NCBI RefSeq assembly: GCF_011440375.1
Contig: NZ_JAAOIR010000005.1
Coordinates: forward strand, 62,001 to 126,000
Direction: 5' to 3'
Source: Halorubellus sp. JP-L1
GTDB lineage: Archaea > Halobacteriota > Halobacteria > Halobacteriales > Natrialbaceae
Length of the DNA: 64,000 nt
The notes below the pieces were generated by a model. The model ran no database searches and was not told the DNA's origin. It saw nothing but the letters and a program-made list of their open reading frames with translations. Shown piece by piece: positions 51,221 to 59,187 of this stretch. The stretch's first letter is position 1, and the number at the start of each line of letters is the position of its first letter. Position numbers and translations under genes: made by a program.

Positions 51221-51606
51221 TATTTCCGGGAGACCAGCGCGCTGATTACCGTCTCGTCCTTGTGCAACGTCTCGATCTGGTTCGCCGGGCCGATGACCGT
51301 CAACTTCGACGTCTCCTCTCGACCCATGATCCGACCGAGGATACCCGTGTCACTCGTCTTCGACCGCGGGTACGTCTCGATCTCGATCCCGTTGAACTCG
51401 TCCGGACTGATCTCCGTCATCGTCACCTCGATCAACTTCGACTCCTCGTCCGGCGACAACCCATCCTCGAGGATGACGATCTTTCCGTCGCGAACGCCGT
51501 CCAGGATCATCCGTATCTTCTCCATGCTCGCCAGGCCGTCCATCCGCTCGGCGCTGATGAGGTCGATCTGGACGCCGTCGCCGTCTGATGCTTTCGCTTC
51601 AGGCAT
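51220..51606 (-). CDS. oapB: Origin-associated protein OapB (DUF2073)
   Basis: The product has 128 residues. GVQIDLISAERMDGLASMEKIRMILDGVRDGKIVILEDGLSPDEESKLIEVTM and the final TVIGPANQIETLHKDETVISALVSRK are the DUF2073 pattern. It overlaps oapC by one base and starts 6 bp after oapA, so the three are translated together. In archaea DUF2073 is repeatedly paired with the Era-like GTPase. The function is unknown. Confidence 0.9.
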   Translation of the reverse strand: MPEAKASDGDGVQIDLISAERMDGLASMEKIRMILDGVRDGKIVILEDGLSPDEESKLIEVTMTEISPDEFNGIEIETYPRSKTSDTGILGRIMGREETSKLTVIGPANQIETLHKDETVISALVSRK

Positions 51607-51612
51607 ACACGG

Positions 51613-52254
51613 TCACCCGAAGTACTCCGCTATCTTGTCGTACACTTCGTCCATATTGTTACCCTCCAATGCCGACAGCGGCACCGTCTCGTGCTGCGGG
51701 AACGCGTTCCGGATCCGCTGCGTGCTCGAACCCTCGAGGTCGATCTTGTTCGCGAAGATGAGCACGGGGAGGTCGCGGCTCTCGATGATCCCGATGAGCA
51801 TCGTATTCACTTGCGTGAACGGATCCTCCGTCGAATCCAGCACGTAGATGACGCCGTCGACATCCTCGCGAAGCCAATGCATCGCCTCCGCGACGCCCTC
51901 GGTGGCCTCACGGCTGCGTCGGACGGCGTCGTCCTTCTCCATCTCGTAGTCGAGGAACTCCTCGTAGTTCACCTTCGTCGTCACGCCCGGCGTGTCGACG
52001 ATGTCGATACTCACCGACTTCCCGTCGCGCTCGATTTCCACGTTCTCCTTCCGACGCGCTCGTCGCGTCTCGTGAGGGATGTGGCTCTCCGGACCGATCG
52101 CGTCCCCGGTCCAGTCTCGAGCGATTCGGTTCGCCAGTGTCGTCTTGCCTGCGTTCGGCGGTCCGTAGATGCCGATACGCTTCTGTTCGTCCTCCGAGAA
52201 GAGGCTGTCCGTAACCCGTTGGAGGCTGTCTTTGAGTCCTGATAGCAGTCCCAT
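51613..52254 (-). CDS. oapA: Origin-associated Era-like GTPase OapA
   Basis: The product has 213 residues. G1 is GPPNAGKTTLANRI (about 31-44), G3 is DTPG (87-90), G4 is NKID (about 168-171) and G5 SALEG. The N-terminal amphipathic stretch MGLLSGLKDSLQRVTDSLF may bind membrane. This Era-like small GTPase is first in the operon and transcribed away from the origin. Its promoter must lie in the origin region, so its expression may be influenced by origin activity. Its role in replication is not established. Confidence 0.92.
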   Translation of the reverse strand: MGLLSGLKDSLQRVTDSLFSEDEQKRIGIYGPPNAGKTTLANRIARDWTGDAIGPESHIPHETRRARRKENVEIERDGKSVSIDIVDTPGVTTKVNYEEFLDYEMEKDDAVRRSREATEGVAEAMHWLREDVDGVIYVLDSTEDPFTQVNTMLIGIIESRDLPVLIFANKIDLEGSSTQRIRNAFPQHETVPLSALEGNNMDEVYDKIAEYFG

Positions 52255-53034
52255 CCTAGTCTATCCTCCCGTCCGCGTTCGATTGTGTGTGTAGCACACG
52301 GCTCTCGCCTCGCGATTCGACGGGCGCCGGGCCCGCGTCGACGGGGTGCGTTCCAGCGGCCCGCGTGGGAGCCTAGTCGGGGCCGTGGCGACGCCGTCGA
52401 AGCGCGCGGCATCTGCCCGGCGAGTCAGGGAGATCCCCAGACGTCTCGGGCATGGACGGCGCGTGCTTGCGCGACGATTTGCGTGCGTCTGGACGTACTA
52501 CCGCACTGGATTCACTTAAGCCTGTGTCAGACATGGAAGTAAGACATCATTAACTCCGATTGTTTCGAGTGGAATCACTCCTGTTCAGCTCGGCTTCCCG
52601 CCGGACGAGACTCGGAGGCATGAACGGGTCGAAACGCGACTCTACCGGAACCACCACTGTTTCGACTGGAGTGGTACGACGGGTTTACTTCGCGAAAGAT
52701 CGTGCTACGAAATTCTCTTCCGAGATTGGCTGTCAATGGACGAGAACGACTCGATGACCCCGACCGACCATTCTGAGAAACGCCGCTGACCGGTTCGGCT
52801 CTCTCACTCGGATCGCCTGACAGCCGTGACGGTACTAGTCGGTCGCTGGCGTCGAGGAAGGAGACGGTACAGGTCGACTCTCAACACCCACCCGCGCTCC
52901 GGACGAATTCGTTCCCGACCACTTTCTCGTTCCCGACCCCGTTTGACTATGAGACGGAAACAGATGTGGCCTGTCGGCCTCCTCAACTCTGGGAAGGGAA
53001 CGAATGTGGCGTGTTGACGATTCGACACTGGGAG

Positions 53035-53062
53035 CCCCCCACCCCTTCGTTTCGGGTGGAAC
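53035..53062 (-). other. Origin recognition box, left member of the inverted pair
   Basis: CCCCCCACCCCTTCGTTTCG followed by GGTGGAAC is the near-perfect reverse complement of the box at 53316-53345. It includes the G-rich tail (GGGGTGGGGGG on the minus strand) that distinguishes long haloarchaeal ORBs from mini-ORBs. It points its G-rich end away from the AT-rich segment. Confidence 0.9.
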
Positions 53063-53147
53063 TCGTGGGTGGGTGGGGGTGCGTCGTGGGAGGTAGCGGT
53101 GTTTCGGGTGCCGGTCGGGAGAGTCGACGTGGACGGGGGAACACGTA

Positions 53148-53272
53148 TTGGAAGTTCTTCTAGAGTTTTCTAGAAGAACCGAACAACTTCCTAGATAACT
53201 AGAATAGAAACAGACAGATAGGCTGTTTTGTTTGGTTTACGGATATGGTTATACTACTTCCCACTTAGTCCT
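53148..53272. other. AT-rich unwinding segment with a 26-bp perfect hairpin
   Basis: Between the inverted ORBs the sequence becomes AT-rich (for example CTAGATAACTAGAATAGAAA at about 53191 and TTTTGTTTGGTTTACGGATA at about 53226). At 53154-53179 there is a perfect inverted repeat: GTTCTTCTAGA, four bases, TCTAGAAGAAC. This is the expected duplex-unwinding element; the palindrome could be a protein site or an extruded cruciform. Confidence 0.82.
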
Positions 53273-53315
53273 TCCGGAGCTAGAGACCCCCTCCCCCACC
53301 CCACACCCACAACCC

Positions 53316-53345
53316 GTTCCACCCGAAACGAAGGGGTGGGGGGGT
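53316..53345 (+). other. Origin recognition box, right member of the inverted pair
   Basis: GTTCCACCCGAAACGAAGGG continued by GTGGGGGGGT is a full-length ORB with the G-rich extension, 254 bp from the left box in inverted orientation. A weaker partial box (CTCTTCGAGTGGAACGG, about 53373-53389) follows it. Confidence 0.9.
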
Positions 53346-53630
53346 CCCGACCCCACCATCGACATCCATCCCTCTCTTCGAGTGGAACGGCACCCCGACC
53401 CGAATTCGCTCTGGCAACCCCCAGTAGATCCCCGAGACGAGATACCATACCACTCGACTTCCAGCTGCACCGACGACGGGTTCGGTCGTACAGTCGACAC
53501 CTTCCTCACCGTTCGCCGCTCTCCGCGCTGGGTCCAACAGGAGATCGACCGAATCCATCGGAAGCCGATCGAGTTGATCGGAAGGCAACCGGATCGATTG
53601 AGGCCGAGATTCACCTCGACTTGAGCACAT

Positions 53631-53695
53631 CGACCCGGCCCGACTCGACCGGACCCGACCCGACTCGACCGGACCCGACCGGACCCGACTTGAGC
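53631..53695. repeat. GACCCGACTCGACCG repeat in the origin
   Basis: Short overlapping units (CCCGACTCGACCGGA and CCGGACCCGACCGGA) are repeated about five times. The pattern produces spurious ORFs in this region. It has no resemblance to ORBs. Confidence 0.75.
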
Positions 53696-53783
53696 CGAAC
53701 CCATCTCCTCGACACCTGTGATACCGGTCTAATCCAGGAGGATCCGTTTCTCTCGATTGCGACCACCGAACGTGACGAACCGA

Positions 53784-53804
53784 ACCCCCTCGTTTCGACT
53801 CTAC
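53784..53804 (-). other. ORB-like box with altered core
   Basis: ACCCCCTCGTTTCGACTCTA matches the ORB on the minus strand, but the CCAC/CCAG end is degenerate (TAGAG). It lies between the central pair and the orc1-proximal box. Confidence 0.5.
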
Positions 53805-53948
53805 CGACGTCTCTCACCAGCGTTCCAGCGAAGCGTCGATGTCGAGTTGCATCCGAAGGGGACGTCCTCGCTCCCGTTCAGTGGACGCGGTGGGCCCGCG
53901 ATAGGCTCTACAAACCTGATCGACCGATGATCACCTCTCTCGACCGTA

Positions 53949-54012
53949 TCCCGTTTCGTCTGTGGACTGTCTTCCGTTTCGTCTATGGACTGTTTCCCGT
54001 TTCGTCTCGACC
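53949..54012. repeat. Three 23-bp repeats CCGTTTCGTCT-TGGACTGT
   Basis: CCGTTTCGTCTGTGGACTGT at 53951, CCGTTTCGTCTATGGACTGT at 53974 and CCGTTTCGTCTCGACC at 53997 have a 23-bp period. The core CGTTTCG(T)CT resembles the central part of the ORB (CGTTTCGACTGGA), so these may be a cluster of mini-ORBs. Confidence 0.7.
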
Positions 54013-54448
54013 CGCTCTCTACGGTTCGACAGAGAACGGGTCGACTGAGTCGTCTCGACCTGAAATGGTCGATTGAGGGGAACGTGGCGAGCACCGATGC
54101 CCCGCCGTCCAAAGAATTAGAAACGATGGTCACCTGCGTTCGCGCGTAGCGTGCGATAGTACCTATTAGAGCTATACGGTGGTTTTCGGGCGGCAACGCT
54201 TGGCTGTGGGTCGTTCTCCCCTCGTCTGCTCGCGTCGGTTCCGAAGCGAACGTGGCTGCTGGCCAGGGCGGCGGAGCGTGGTTCGGTCGTGACTCGAGGT
54301 GCGACCTGGTGGGGAAGGAGCAACTATTAAGTACCTCCTCTTCATCTGGTTCGTCTGCATCAACTGGACGTTTCGCGAACGTACGATCGAGAGAATACCT
54401 CCCGTTCGGGGTTCTCTACGGCCGCACTCTCCGAATGAACGGCGCGGA

Positions 54449-54474
54449 CTCCAGTAGAAACGAAGGGGTATGGG
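54449..54474 (+). other. Origin recognition box at the orc1 start
   Basis: CTCCAGTAGAAACGAAGGGG followed by TATGGG ends 3 bp before the orc1 start codon. Orc1 binding here would cover the initiation region of its own leaderless gene, so it may both mark the origin and repress orc1. Confidence 0.88.
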
Positions 54475-54477
54475 AAT

Positions 54478-55971
54478 ATGTCCAACGACGACGCCGATAC
54501 GGCGGACGAGCAACGACGGGAGGACCGCGACTTCGACGTGGACCTCGACGAGGTCGTCCTCGACGAGGGCGACGACGAGGAGTCGACGGGCCTGTTCGAC
54601 GACTTGCTGAGTGGCGAACCGATCTTCGAGAACAAGGAAGTGCTGCGGCCGTCGTACACGCCACACGAACTCCCTCACCGAAAGGAGCAGATCAACAAGA
54701 TGGCGACCATCCTGGTCGCCGCGCTCCGTGGCGAGACGCCGTCGAACATCCTCATCTACGGGAAGACCGGGACGGGGAAGACCGCGAGCGCGAAGTTCGT
54801 CAGTCAGGAACTCGAGTCGACGAGCCAGCGCTACGACGTGCCCTGCGAGGTCGAGTACATCAACTGCGAGGTCACCGACACCCAGTATCGCGTGCTCGCA
54901 CAGCTCGCGAACAAGTTCATCGAGCAGAACGAGCAGTACATCGACGGTCGCGTCGAGGAACTCGAAGAACTCCTCGAGGCCGTGGACGAGGAACGGCCCT
55001 CGGAGGTGCTGCCGGAGACCGAGTTCGATTCGACGGAGGAAGTGGAGGACCGCATCGAGTCGTTGCTCGCGGACAAGGAGGAGTTCGAGGAGGTCCCGAT
55101 GACGGGGTGGCCGACGGACCGCGTGTATAGCGTGTTCTTCGACGCGGTCGATTACCACGAGCGCGTGGTCGTCATCATGCTCGACGAGATCGACAAGCTC
55201 GTCGAGAAGTCCGGCGACGACACCCTGTACAATCTGTCGCGGATGAACTCGGAGCTCCAGAACTCGCGGGTCTCCATCATGGGGATCTCGAACGACCTGA
55301 AGTTCACGGACTTCCTGGACCCGCGCGTGAAGTCGAGTCTCGGCGAGGAGGAGATCGTGTTCCCGCCGTACGACGCAAATCAGTTGCGGGACATCCTCCA
55401 GCATCGCGCGGACGTGGCGTTCAAGACGGAGGCGCTCACGGACGACGTCATCCCGCTGTGTGCGGCGTTCGCGGCCCAGGAGCACGGGGACGCGCGGCGG
55501 GCGCTCGACCTGCTGCGGACGGCGGGCGAGCTCGCCGAGCGCGACCAGGCGGAGGTCGTCGACGAGGCGCACGTCCGGAAGGCTCAGGACAAGATCGAGC
55601 TCGACCGCGTGGTGGAGGTGGTGCGGACGCTCCCGACGCAGTCGAAGCTCGTCCTGTTCTCGATCATCAGCCTGGAGAAGAACGGCGTGCACAACATCAA
55701 CACGGGCGAGGTGTACAACATCTACAAGCGCCTCTGCGAGGAGATCGACGCGGACGTCCTCACGCAGCGGCGCGTGACGGACCTCATCAGCGAACTCGAC
55801 ATGCTCGGGATCGTGAACGCGGTCGTGGTCTCGAAGGGCCGCTACGGCCGGACGAAAGAGATCTCGCTGTCGGTCCCGATCGACGAGACGGAGGCGGTCT
55901 TGCTCTCGGATTCGCGCCTCGGCGACATCGACGACGTCCAGCCGTTCGTGCAGGCGCGCTTCGACAACTGA
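54478..55971 (+). CDS. orc1: Replication initiator Orc1/Cdc6
   Basis: This 497-residue AAA+ initiator binds ORBs and recruits MCM. Walker A is GKTGTGKTASAK (95-106), Walker B VVIMLDEIDKL (231-241), sensor 1 near MGISNDLKFTDFL and sensor 2 in GDARRALDLLRTAGELA. The C-terminal winged helix begins near TQSKLVLFSIISLEK and ends PIDETEAVLLSDSRLGDIDDVQPFVQARFDN. An acidic insertion at about 155-205 (RVEELEELLEAVDEERPSEVLPE...) is longer than in non-halophilic Cdc6. The adjacent ORBs make it the cognate initiator of this origin. Confidence 0.97.
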   Translation: MSNDDADTADEQRREDRDFDVDLDEVVLDEGDDEESTGLFDDLLSGEPIFENKEVLRPSYTPHELPHRKEQINKMATILVAALRGETPSNILIYGKTGTGKTASAKFVSQELESTSQRYDVPCEVEYINCEVTDTQYRVLAQLANKFIEQNEQYIDGRVEELEELLEAVDEERPSEVLPETEFDSTEEVEDRIESLLADKEEFEEVPMTGWPTDRVYSVFFDAVDYHERVVVIMLDEIDKLVEKSGDDTLYNLSRMNSELQNSRVSIMGISNDLKFTDFLDPRVKSSLGEEEIVFPPYDANQLRDILQHRADVAFKTEALTDDVIPLCAAFAAQEHGDARRALDLLRTAGELAERDQAEVVDEAHVRKAQDKIELDRVVEVVRTLPTQSKLVLFSIISLEKNGVHNINTGEVYNIYKRLCEEIDADVLTQRRVTDLISELDMLGIVNAVVVSKGRYGRTKEISLSVPIDETEAVLLSDSRLGDIDDVQPFVQARFDN

Positions 55972-56013
55972 GCGCGGACGACTCGTCCACCGACAGCAAG
56001 AGACGGATGCAGT

Positions 56014-56078
56014 CGGCGTCTGGCCGCATCGGTGTGTATTCACGTCGGCGTCTGGCCGCATCAGCATCTGGTCGCATC
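56014..56078. repeat. CGGCGTCTGGCCGCATC repeat, three units
   Basis: CGGCGTCTGGCCGCATC occurs at 56014-56030 and 56046-56062, followed by AGCATCTGGTCGCATC at 56063. The array lies just downstream of orc1, before the ORB-like box at 56108. Confidence 0.8.
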
Positions 56079-56107
56079 GACGTTCGCGGTTCGAGGCTAC
56101 TGGTCGT

Positions 56108-56132
56108 TCTCAAGGCGAAACAAAGGGGATGC
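56108..56132 (+). other. ORB-like box between orc1 and sec11
   Basis: TCTCAAGGCGAAACAAAGGG followed by GATGC keeps the GAAAC-AA-GGGG core of archaeal ORBs but has lost the CCA(C/G) side. It lies 2.8 kb right of the central pair, in the short gap between the convergent genes orc1 and sec11. Confidence 0.5.
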
Positions 56133-56220
56133 AATTCCAGCAGACGGCAAGGCAATTACCGACGTTTCGTATGGAAGGAAATCGGCGCCGGAAGGGTCTC
56201 CCTGAAGGGGATCGACGTGG

Positions 56221-57393
56221 TTAGCGGCGCGTGGCGAAGACGGTGGCACCGGCGAGGCCGAGTGCGCCGAGTCGCGCGAACAGCTCGGTGCTCGACCCGA
56301 GGGGCGTCGGGCCGGTGAGGGCGAGCTTTGCGAACTGGAGACGAATCCAGCCGAGGAGGGGGACGCGGACCTCGGCTTTGCCGCGGACCCATTCGTCTTT
56401 GACGATGGTGCTCTGGTCGCCAACTTGGTCGTACGTCGGGTTAGCGTCGCCTTTCGTGATGAAGCCGTCGTAGGGGGCGGGACACATGTCCCGTGGGACT
56501 TCCGCGCAGGAGTCGACGCCGCCGAGGTACGCGGGGTCGGCGTCCTCGACCCAGTTCTCGCCTTCCTCGACGTAGAATTGCGCGCGATGAATAATGGGGG
56601 TACGTCGGTCGTCGCCGTAGGGACTGTAGACGACGACGTCGCCCTGGCTGCCGAACTTCGAGTAGCCATTCGCCGCGTTCGCGGATTCGTACGTCGAGAT
56701 GCCGGTGTCCTCGACGCCGCTCTGGGGCACGTACCGGTCTTCGTCGACGATGAACACGAGGTCGCCCTTGGACATGTGGGGTTCCATGCTCCCGCTCTCG
56801 ACGGCGACGAGCGGCGGCCAGATGCCGGAGATCGCGAACAGTACGAGACCGATGACGGCGACCGCTGCGACGCTGGAGAGGACGTCGCGGACCAGTACGA
56901 CGGCGCCGTTGTGCGTGTTCATGAACCACGTGTAGAGGCCGTCGTCGGCGATGGTCGGCTGGTCGTCGCCGGTGGTGCGTGCGGGTGGTTTCTCTGGCGC
57001 GGTGCGTTCGCCGAGCGTCGATTCGGCGTCGGCGGTCGAAGCGGCTGAGTCTGTGTTGCTGGTCGCGGCGACAGAACCGTCCGTTGCAGTCGTAGCGGCC
57101 ACGTCGCCGTCGGATTCGTCGACGTCTCTCGCACGCTCGCCCTCGACCCCGTCGACGACCGTCGCATCGTCGTCGTCAATGGGGTCGCTCCTGGTAGTTG
57201 CGTCGTCGCCTGCGGGAGGGGCGTCGTCGGCGGCGTGGGTGTCGTCGTCGGCAGCGTGGGTGTCGTCGTCGGCGGCGTGGGTGTCGTCGTCGGCTGTGGT
57301 CCAGTCGTCGGGCCAGCCGTCGGGACGGTCGTCGGCCTCGGTGGGTGTCCCGTCGGCGTCGTCGCCCCTGTCGTCGGGGTCGTGCCCGGTCAT
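56221..57393 (-). CDS. sec11: Signal peptidase I, Sec11 type
   Basis: This 390-residue membrane protease removes signal peptides. A long acidic, probably disordered N-terminal extension (1-150) includes three DDDTHAA repeats (21-bp units at about 57231-57292). A helix at about 171-190 is followed by catalytic Ser202 in SGSMEPHM, His269 in TPIIHRAQ and the aspartates of FITKGDANPTYDQVGDQS (Asp316, Asp326). The His in place of Lys is the Sec11/archaeal type. A C-terminal hydrophobic helix (GLAGATVFATRR) may anchor it. It is next to orc1, as I recall from Haloferax. Confidence 0.93.
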   Translation of the reverse strand: MTGHDPDDRGDDADGTPTEADDRPDGWPDDWTTADDDTHAADDDTHAADDDTHAADDAPPAGDDATTRSDPIDDDDATVVDGVEGERARDVDESDGDVAATTATDGSVAATSNTDSAASTADAESTLGERTAPEKPPARTTGDDQPTIADDGLYTWFMNTHNGAVVLVRDVLSSVAAVAVIGLVLFAISGIWPPLVAVESGSMEPHMSKGDLVFIVDEDRYVPQSGVEDTGISTYESANAANGYSKFGSQGDVVVYSPYGDDRRTPIIHRAQFYVEEGENWVEDADPAYLGGVDSCAEVPRDMCPAPYDGFITKGDANPTYDQVGDQSTIVKDEWVRGKAEVRVPLLGWIRLQFAKLALTGPTPLGSSTELFARLGALGLAGATVFATRR

Positions 57394-57510
57394 CTTGGTC
57401 GAGGTTGCAGCGCGCCGGGAATGAACCTTCTGTCTCGGGTCGTCGCGGTGGCGGGTGTCGAGGTCGGTCGTTCCGCTATGCTTTTGCCCGCCGGTGCGCT
57501 TTCGAGTGGT

Positions 57511-59187
57511 GTGCCACAGGAGGCGCCGGCGCGCGTGGTTCGCGAACTGGCGAGCCGCGGCTACAACGCCGAGCGCGAGGCGGTGACCCTTCTCTCGCGG
57601 ACGGACGATTCGGGTGCGGCCATCGAGCGCGTCGTCGACGCGCTCGACGCGGACGTCTTGAAGGTGACGCGCGAGGACGTCGAGGGCGCGCTCGGCGACA
57701 CCGGTGGGAGTGCGCGACCGGGTGCTGGCGATGCCGGCGGTAGTGCGCGACCGGGTGCTGGCGGCGTCGACGGGGATGCGCGAACCGATGCTGGGAGCGA
57801 TGACGCGGCGACCGCAACCGCGACGGACGGGACCCCATCCTCCCCGCCGGAAGACCCCTCCGTTTCGACTGGACCGATTCCGGAAGACGCGGGCGGAGCG
57901 AGTGCGAGCGACTCGTCGATGGAGGGCGCTCCAGTCGAAACGAAGGGGGTTGGGTCGTTCGAGCGGACGGTCGACGAGGCGTTGCGGGAAGTCGAGATCG
58001 CGGGCGACGTCACCGGTCACTCCACGGGAACCGGCGCGTACGAGGACTTCGTGTCCGTGTTCCGCGACCGCTACGACCGCCTCGGGAGCAAGCTCCGCGG
58101 GCGCGTCAACCACAGGCCGACGGACAGCATCGAGGACATGGTCGGCGGGAGCGACGTCGGCCTCGTCGGGATGGTCAACGACGTCCGGTCGACGAAGAAC
58201 GGCCATTGGATCGTCGAACTCGAGGACACGAACGGCGTCTTCCCGTGTCTCGTCACGAAGGACCGCGACCTCGCGGACCGCGTCGACGAACTCCTGTTCG
58301 ACGAGGTCGTCGCGATCGAGGGGTCGCTCAGCGACGACGGCGGCATCGTCTTCGTCGACTCGCTGTACTTCCCCGACGTTCCCCGCACGTACAAGCCGAG
58401 TACGGCCGACCGCCACGTGCAGGCGGCGCTCGTGAGCGACGTCCACGTCGGCAGCCAGGAGTTCCTCGCGGACGCCTGGACGCGATTCACGGACTGGCTC
58501 CACACCGAGGAGGCCGAGCACGTCGAGTACCTACTGATCGCGGGCGACATGGTCGAGGGCGTCGGCGTCTACCCGAACCAGGACGAGGAACTCTCGATCG
58601 TCGACCTCTACGAGCAGTACGAGCGCTTCAGCGAGTACCTCAAGCAGGTCCCGGGGGACATGGAGATCGTGATGATTCCGGGGAACCACGACGCGGTCCG
58701 GCTCGCGGAACCGCAGCCGGGGTTCGACGACGACCTCCGCGAGATCATGAGCGCGCACGACGCGCGCATCGTTGGGAACCCCTCGACGGTGACGATCGAG
58801 GGCGTGAGCGTCCTCATGTACCACGGCGTGAGTCTCGACGAGGTCATCGCGGAGTTCCCCGAGGAACAGGCGAGTTACGACGAACCGCACAAGGCGATGT
58901 ACCACCTCCTGAAGAAGCGTCACGTCGCGCCGCAGTACGGCGGGCACACGCGACTGGCGCCCGAGGACCAGGACTACCTCGTCATCGACGACGTCCCCGA
59001 CGTCTTCCACACCGGGCACGTCCACAAGCTCGGGTACGGCAAGTACCACAACGTCCTCGCGATCAACTCGGGATGCTGGCAGGCGCAGACGGACTTCCAG
59101 AAGTCCGTGAACATCGACCCCGACTCGGGGTACGCGCCGATCCTCGACCTCGACACGCTAGACGTCACCATACGCAAGTTCACGTAG
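57511..59187 (+). CDS. polD1: DNA polymerase D small subunit (DP1, 3'-5' exonuclease)
   Basis: This 558-residue subunit gives proofreading to replicative PolD. Residues 1-60 are the N-terminal helical domain (VPQEAPARVVRELASRGYNAEREAVTLL). Residues 63-150 are a Gly/Ser/Ala/Pro-rich linker with two GGSARPGAG units. An OB-fold lies at about 200-290. The calcineurin-like phosphodiesterase domain has DVHVG (310-314), GD (345-346), GNHD (391-394), YHGVS with His438 and FHTGHVH (499-505). All metal ligands are present. GTG 57511 matches the family start; ATG 57478 is an alternative. The linker contains two ORB-like boxes. Confidence 0.95.
   Translation: MPQEAPARVVRELASRGYNAEREAVTLLSRTDDSGAAIERVVDALDADVLKVTREDVEGALGDTGGSARPGAGDAGGSARPGAGGVDGDARTDAGSDDAATATATDGTPSSPPEDPSVSTGPIPEDAGGASASDSSMEGAPVETKGVGSFERTVDEALREVEIAGDVTGHSTGTGAYEDFVSVFRDRYDRLGSKLRGRVNHRPTDSIEDMVGGSDVGLVGMVNDVRSTKNGHWIVELEDTNGVFPCLVTKDRDLADRVDELLFDEVVAIEGSLSDDGGIVFVDSLYFPDVPRTYKPSTADRHVQAALVSDVHVGSQEFLADAWTRFTDWLHTEEAEHVEYLLIAGDMVEGVGVYPNQDEELSIVDLYEQYERFSEYLKQVPGDMEIVMIPGNHDAVRLAEPQPGFDDDLREIMSAHDARIVGNPSTVTIEGVSVLMYHGVSLDEVIAEFPEEQASYDEPHKAMYHLLKKRHVAPQYGGHTRLAPEDQDYLVIDDVPDVFHTGHVHKLGYGKYHNVLAINSGCWQAQTDFQKSVNIDPDSGYAPILDLDTLDVTIRKFT
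57854..57954. other. Inverted pair of ORB-like boxes inside polD1
   Basis: ACCCCTCCGTTTCGACTGGA (57854-57873) and CTCCAGTCGAAACGAAGGGG with trailing GTTGGG (57929-57954) are inverted to each other, 55 bp apart, matching the origin boxes at almost all core positions. They encode DPSVSTGP and APVETKGVG in the disordered linker of PolD1, where almost any sequence could be tolerated. They are 4.6 kb from the central ORB pair. Confidence 0.75.

Larger units (their letters stand above)
52255..54477. other. oriC1: Chromosomal replication origin (oriC1-type) region
   Basis: This 2.2-kb gap between oapA and orc1 lacks any ORF with haloarchaeal composition and has the standard design of archaeal origins: two long inverted ORBs (53035-53062 and 53316-53345) flanking an AT-rich segment, additional ORB-like boxes at 53784-53804 and 54449-54474, repeats, and an adjacent orc1 gene. 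Orc1/Cdc6 binds ORBs and opens the AT-rich DNA for MCM loading. A degenerate ORB half (TTGTTTCGAGTGGAA, 52560-52574) lies near the left end. The flank gene order supports this as the main chromosomal origin. Confidence 0.93.

Noticed and set aside
53228-54076. 282-codon frame in the origin region
   Set aside because: It reads across ORBs and tandem repeats and gives a Ser/Pro/Arg-rich, non-acidic product. It is an artefact of repeated DNA.
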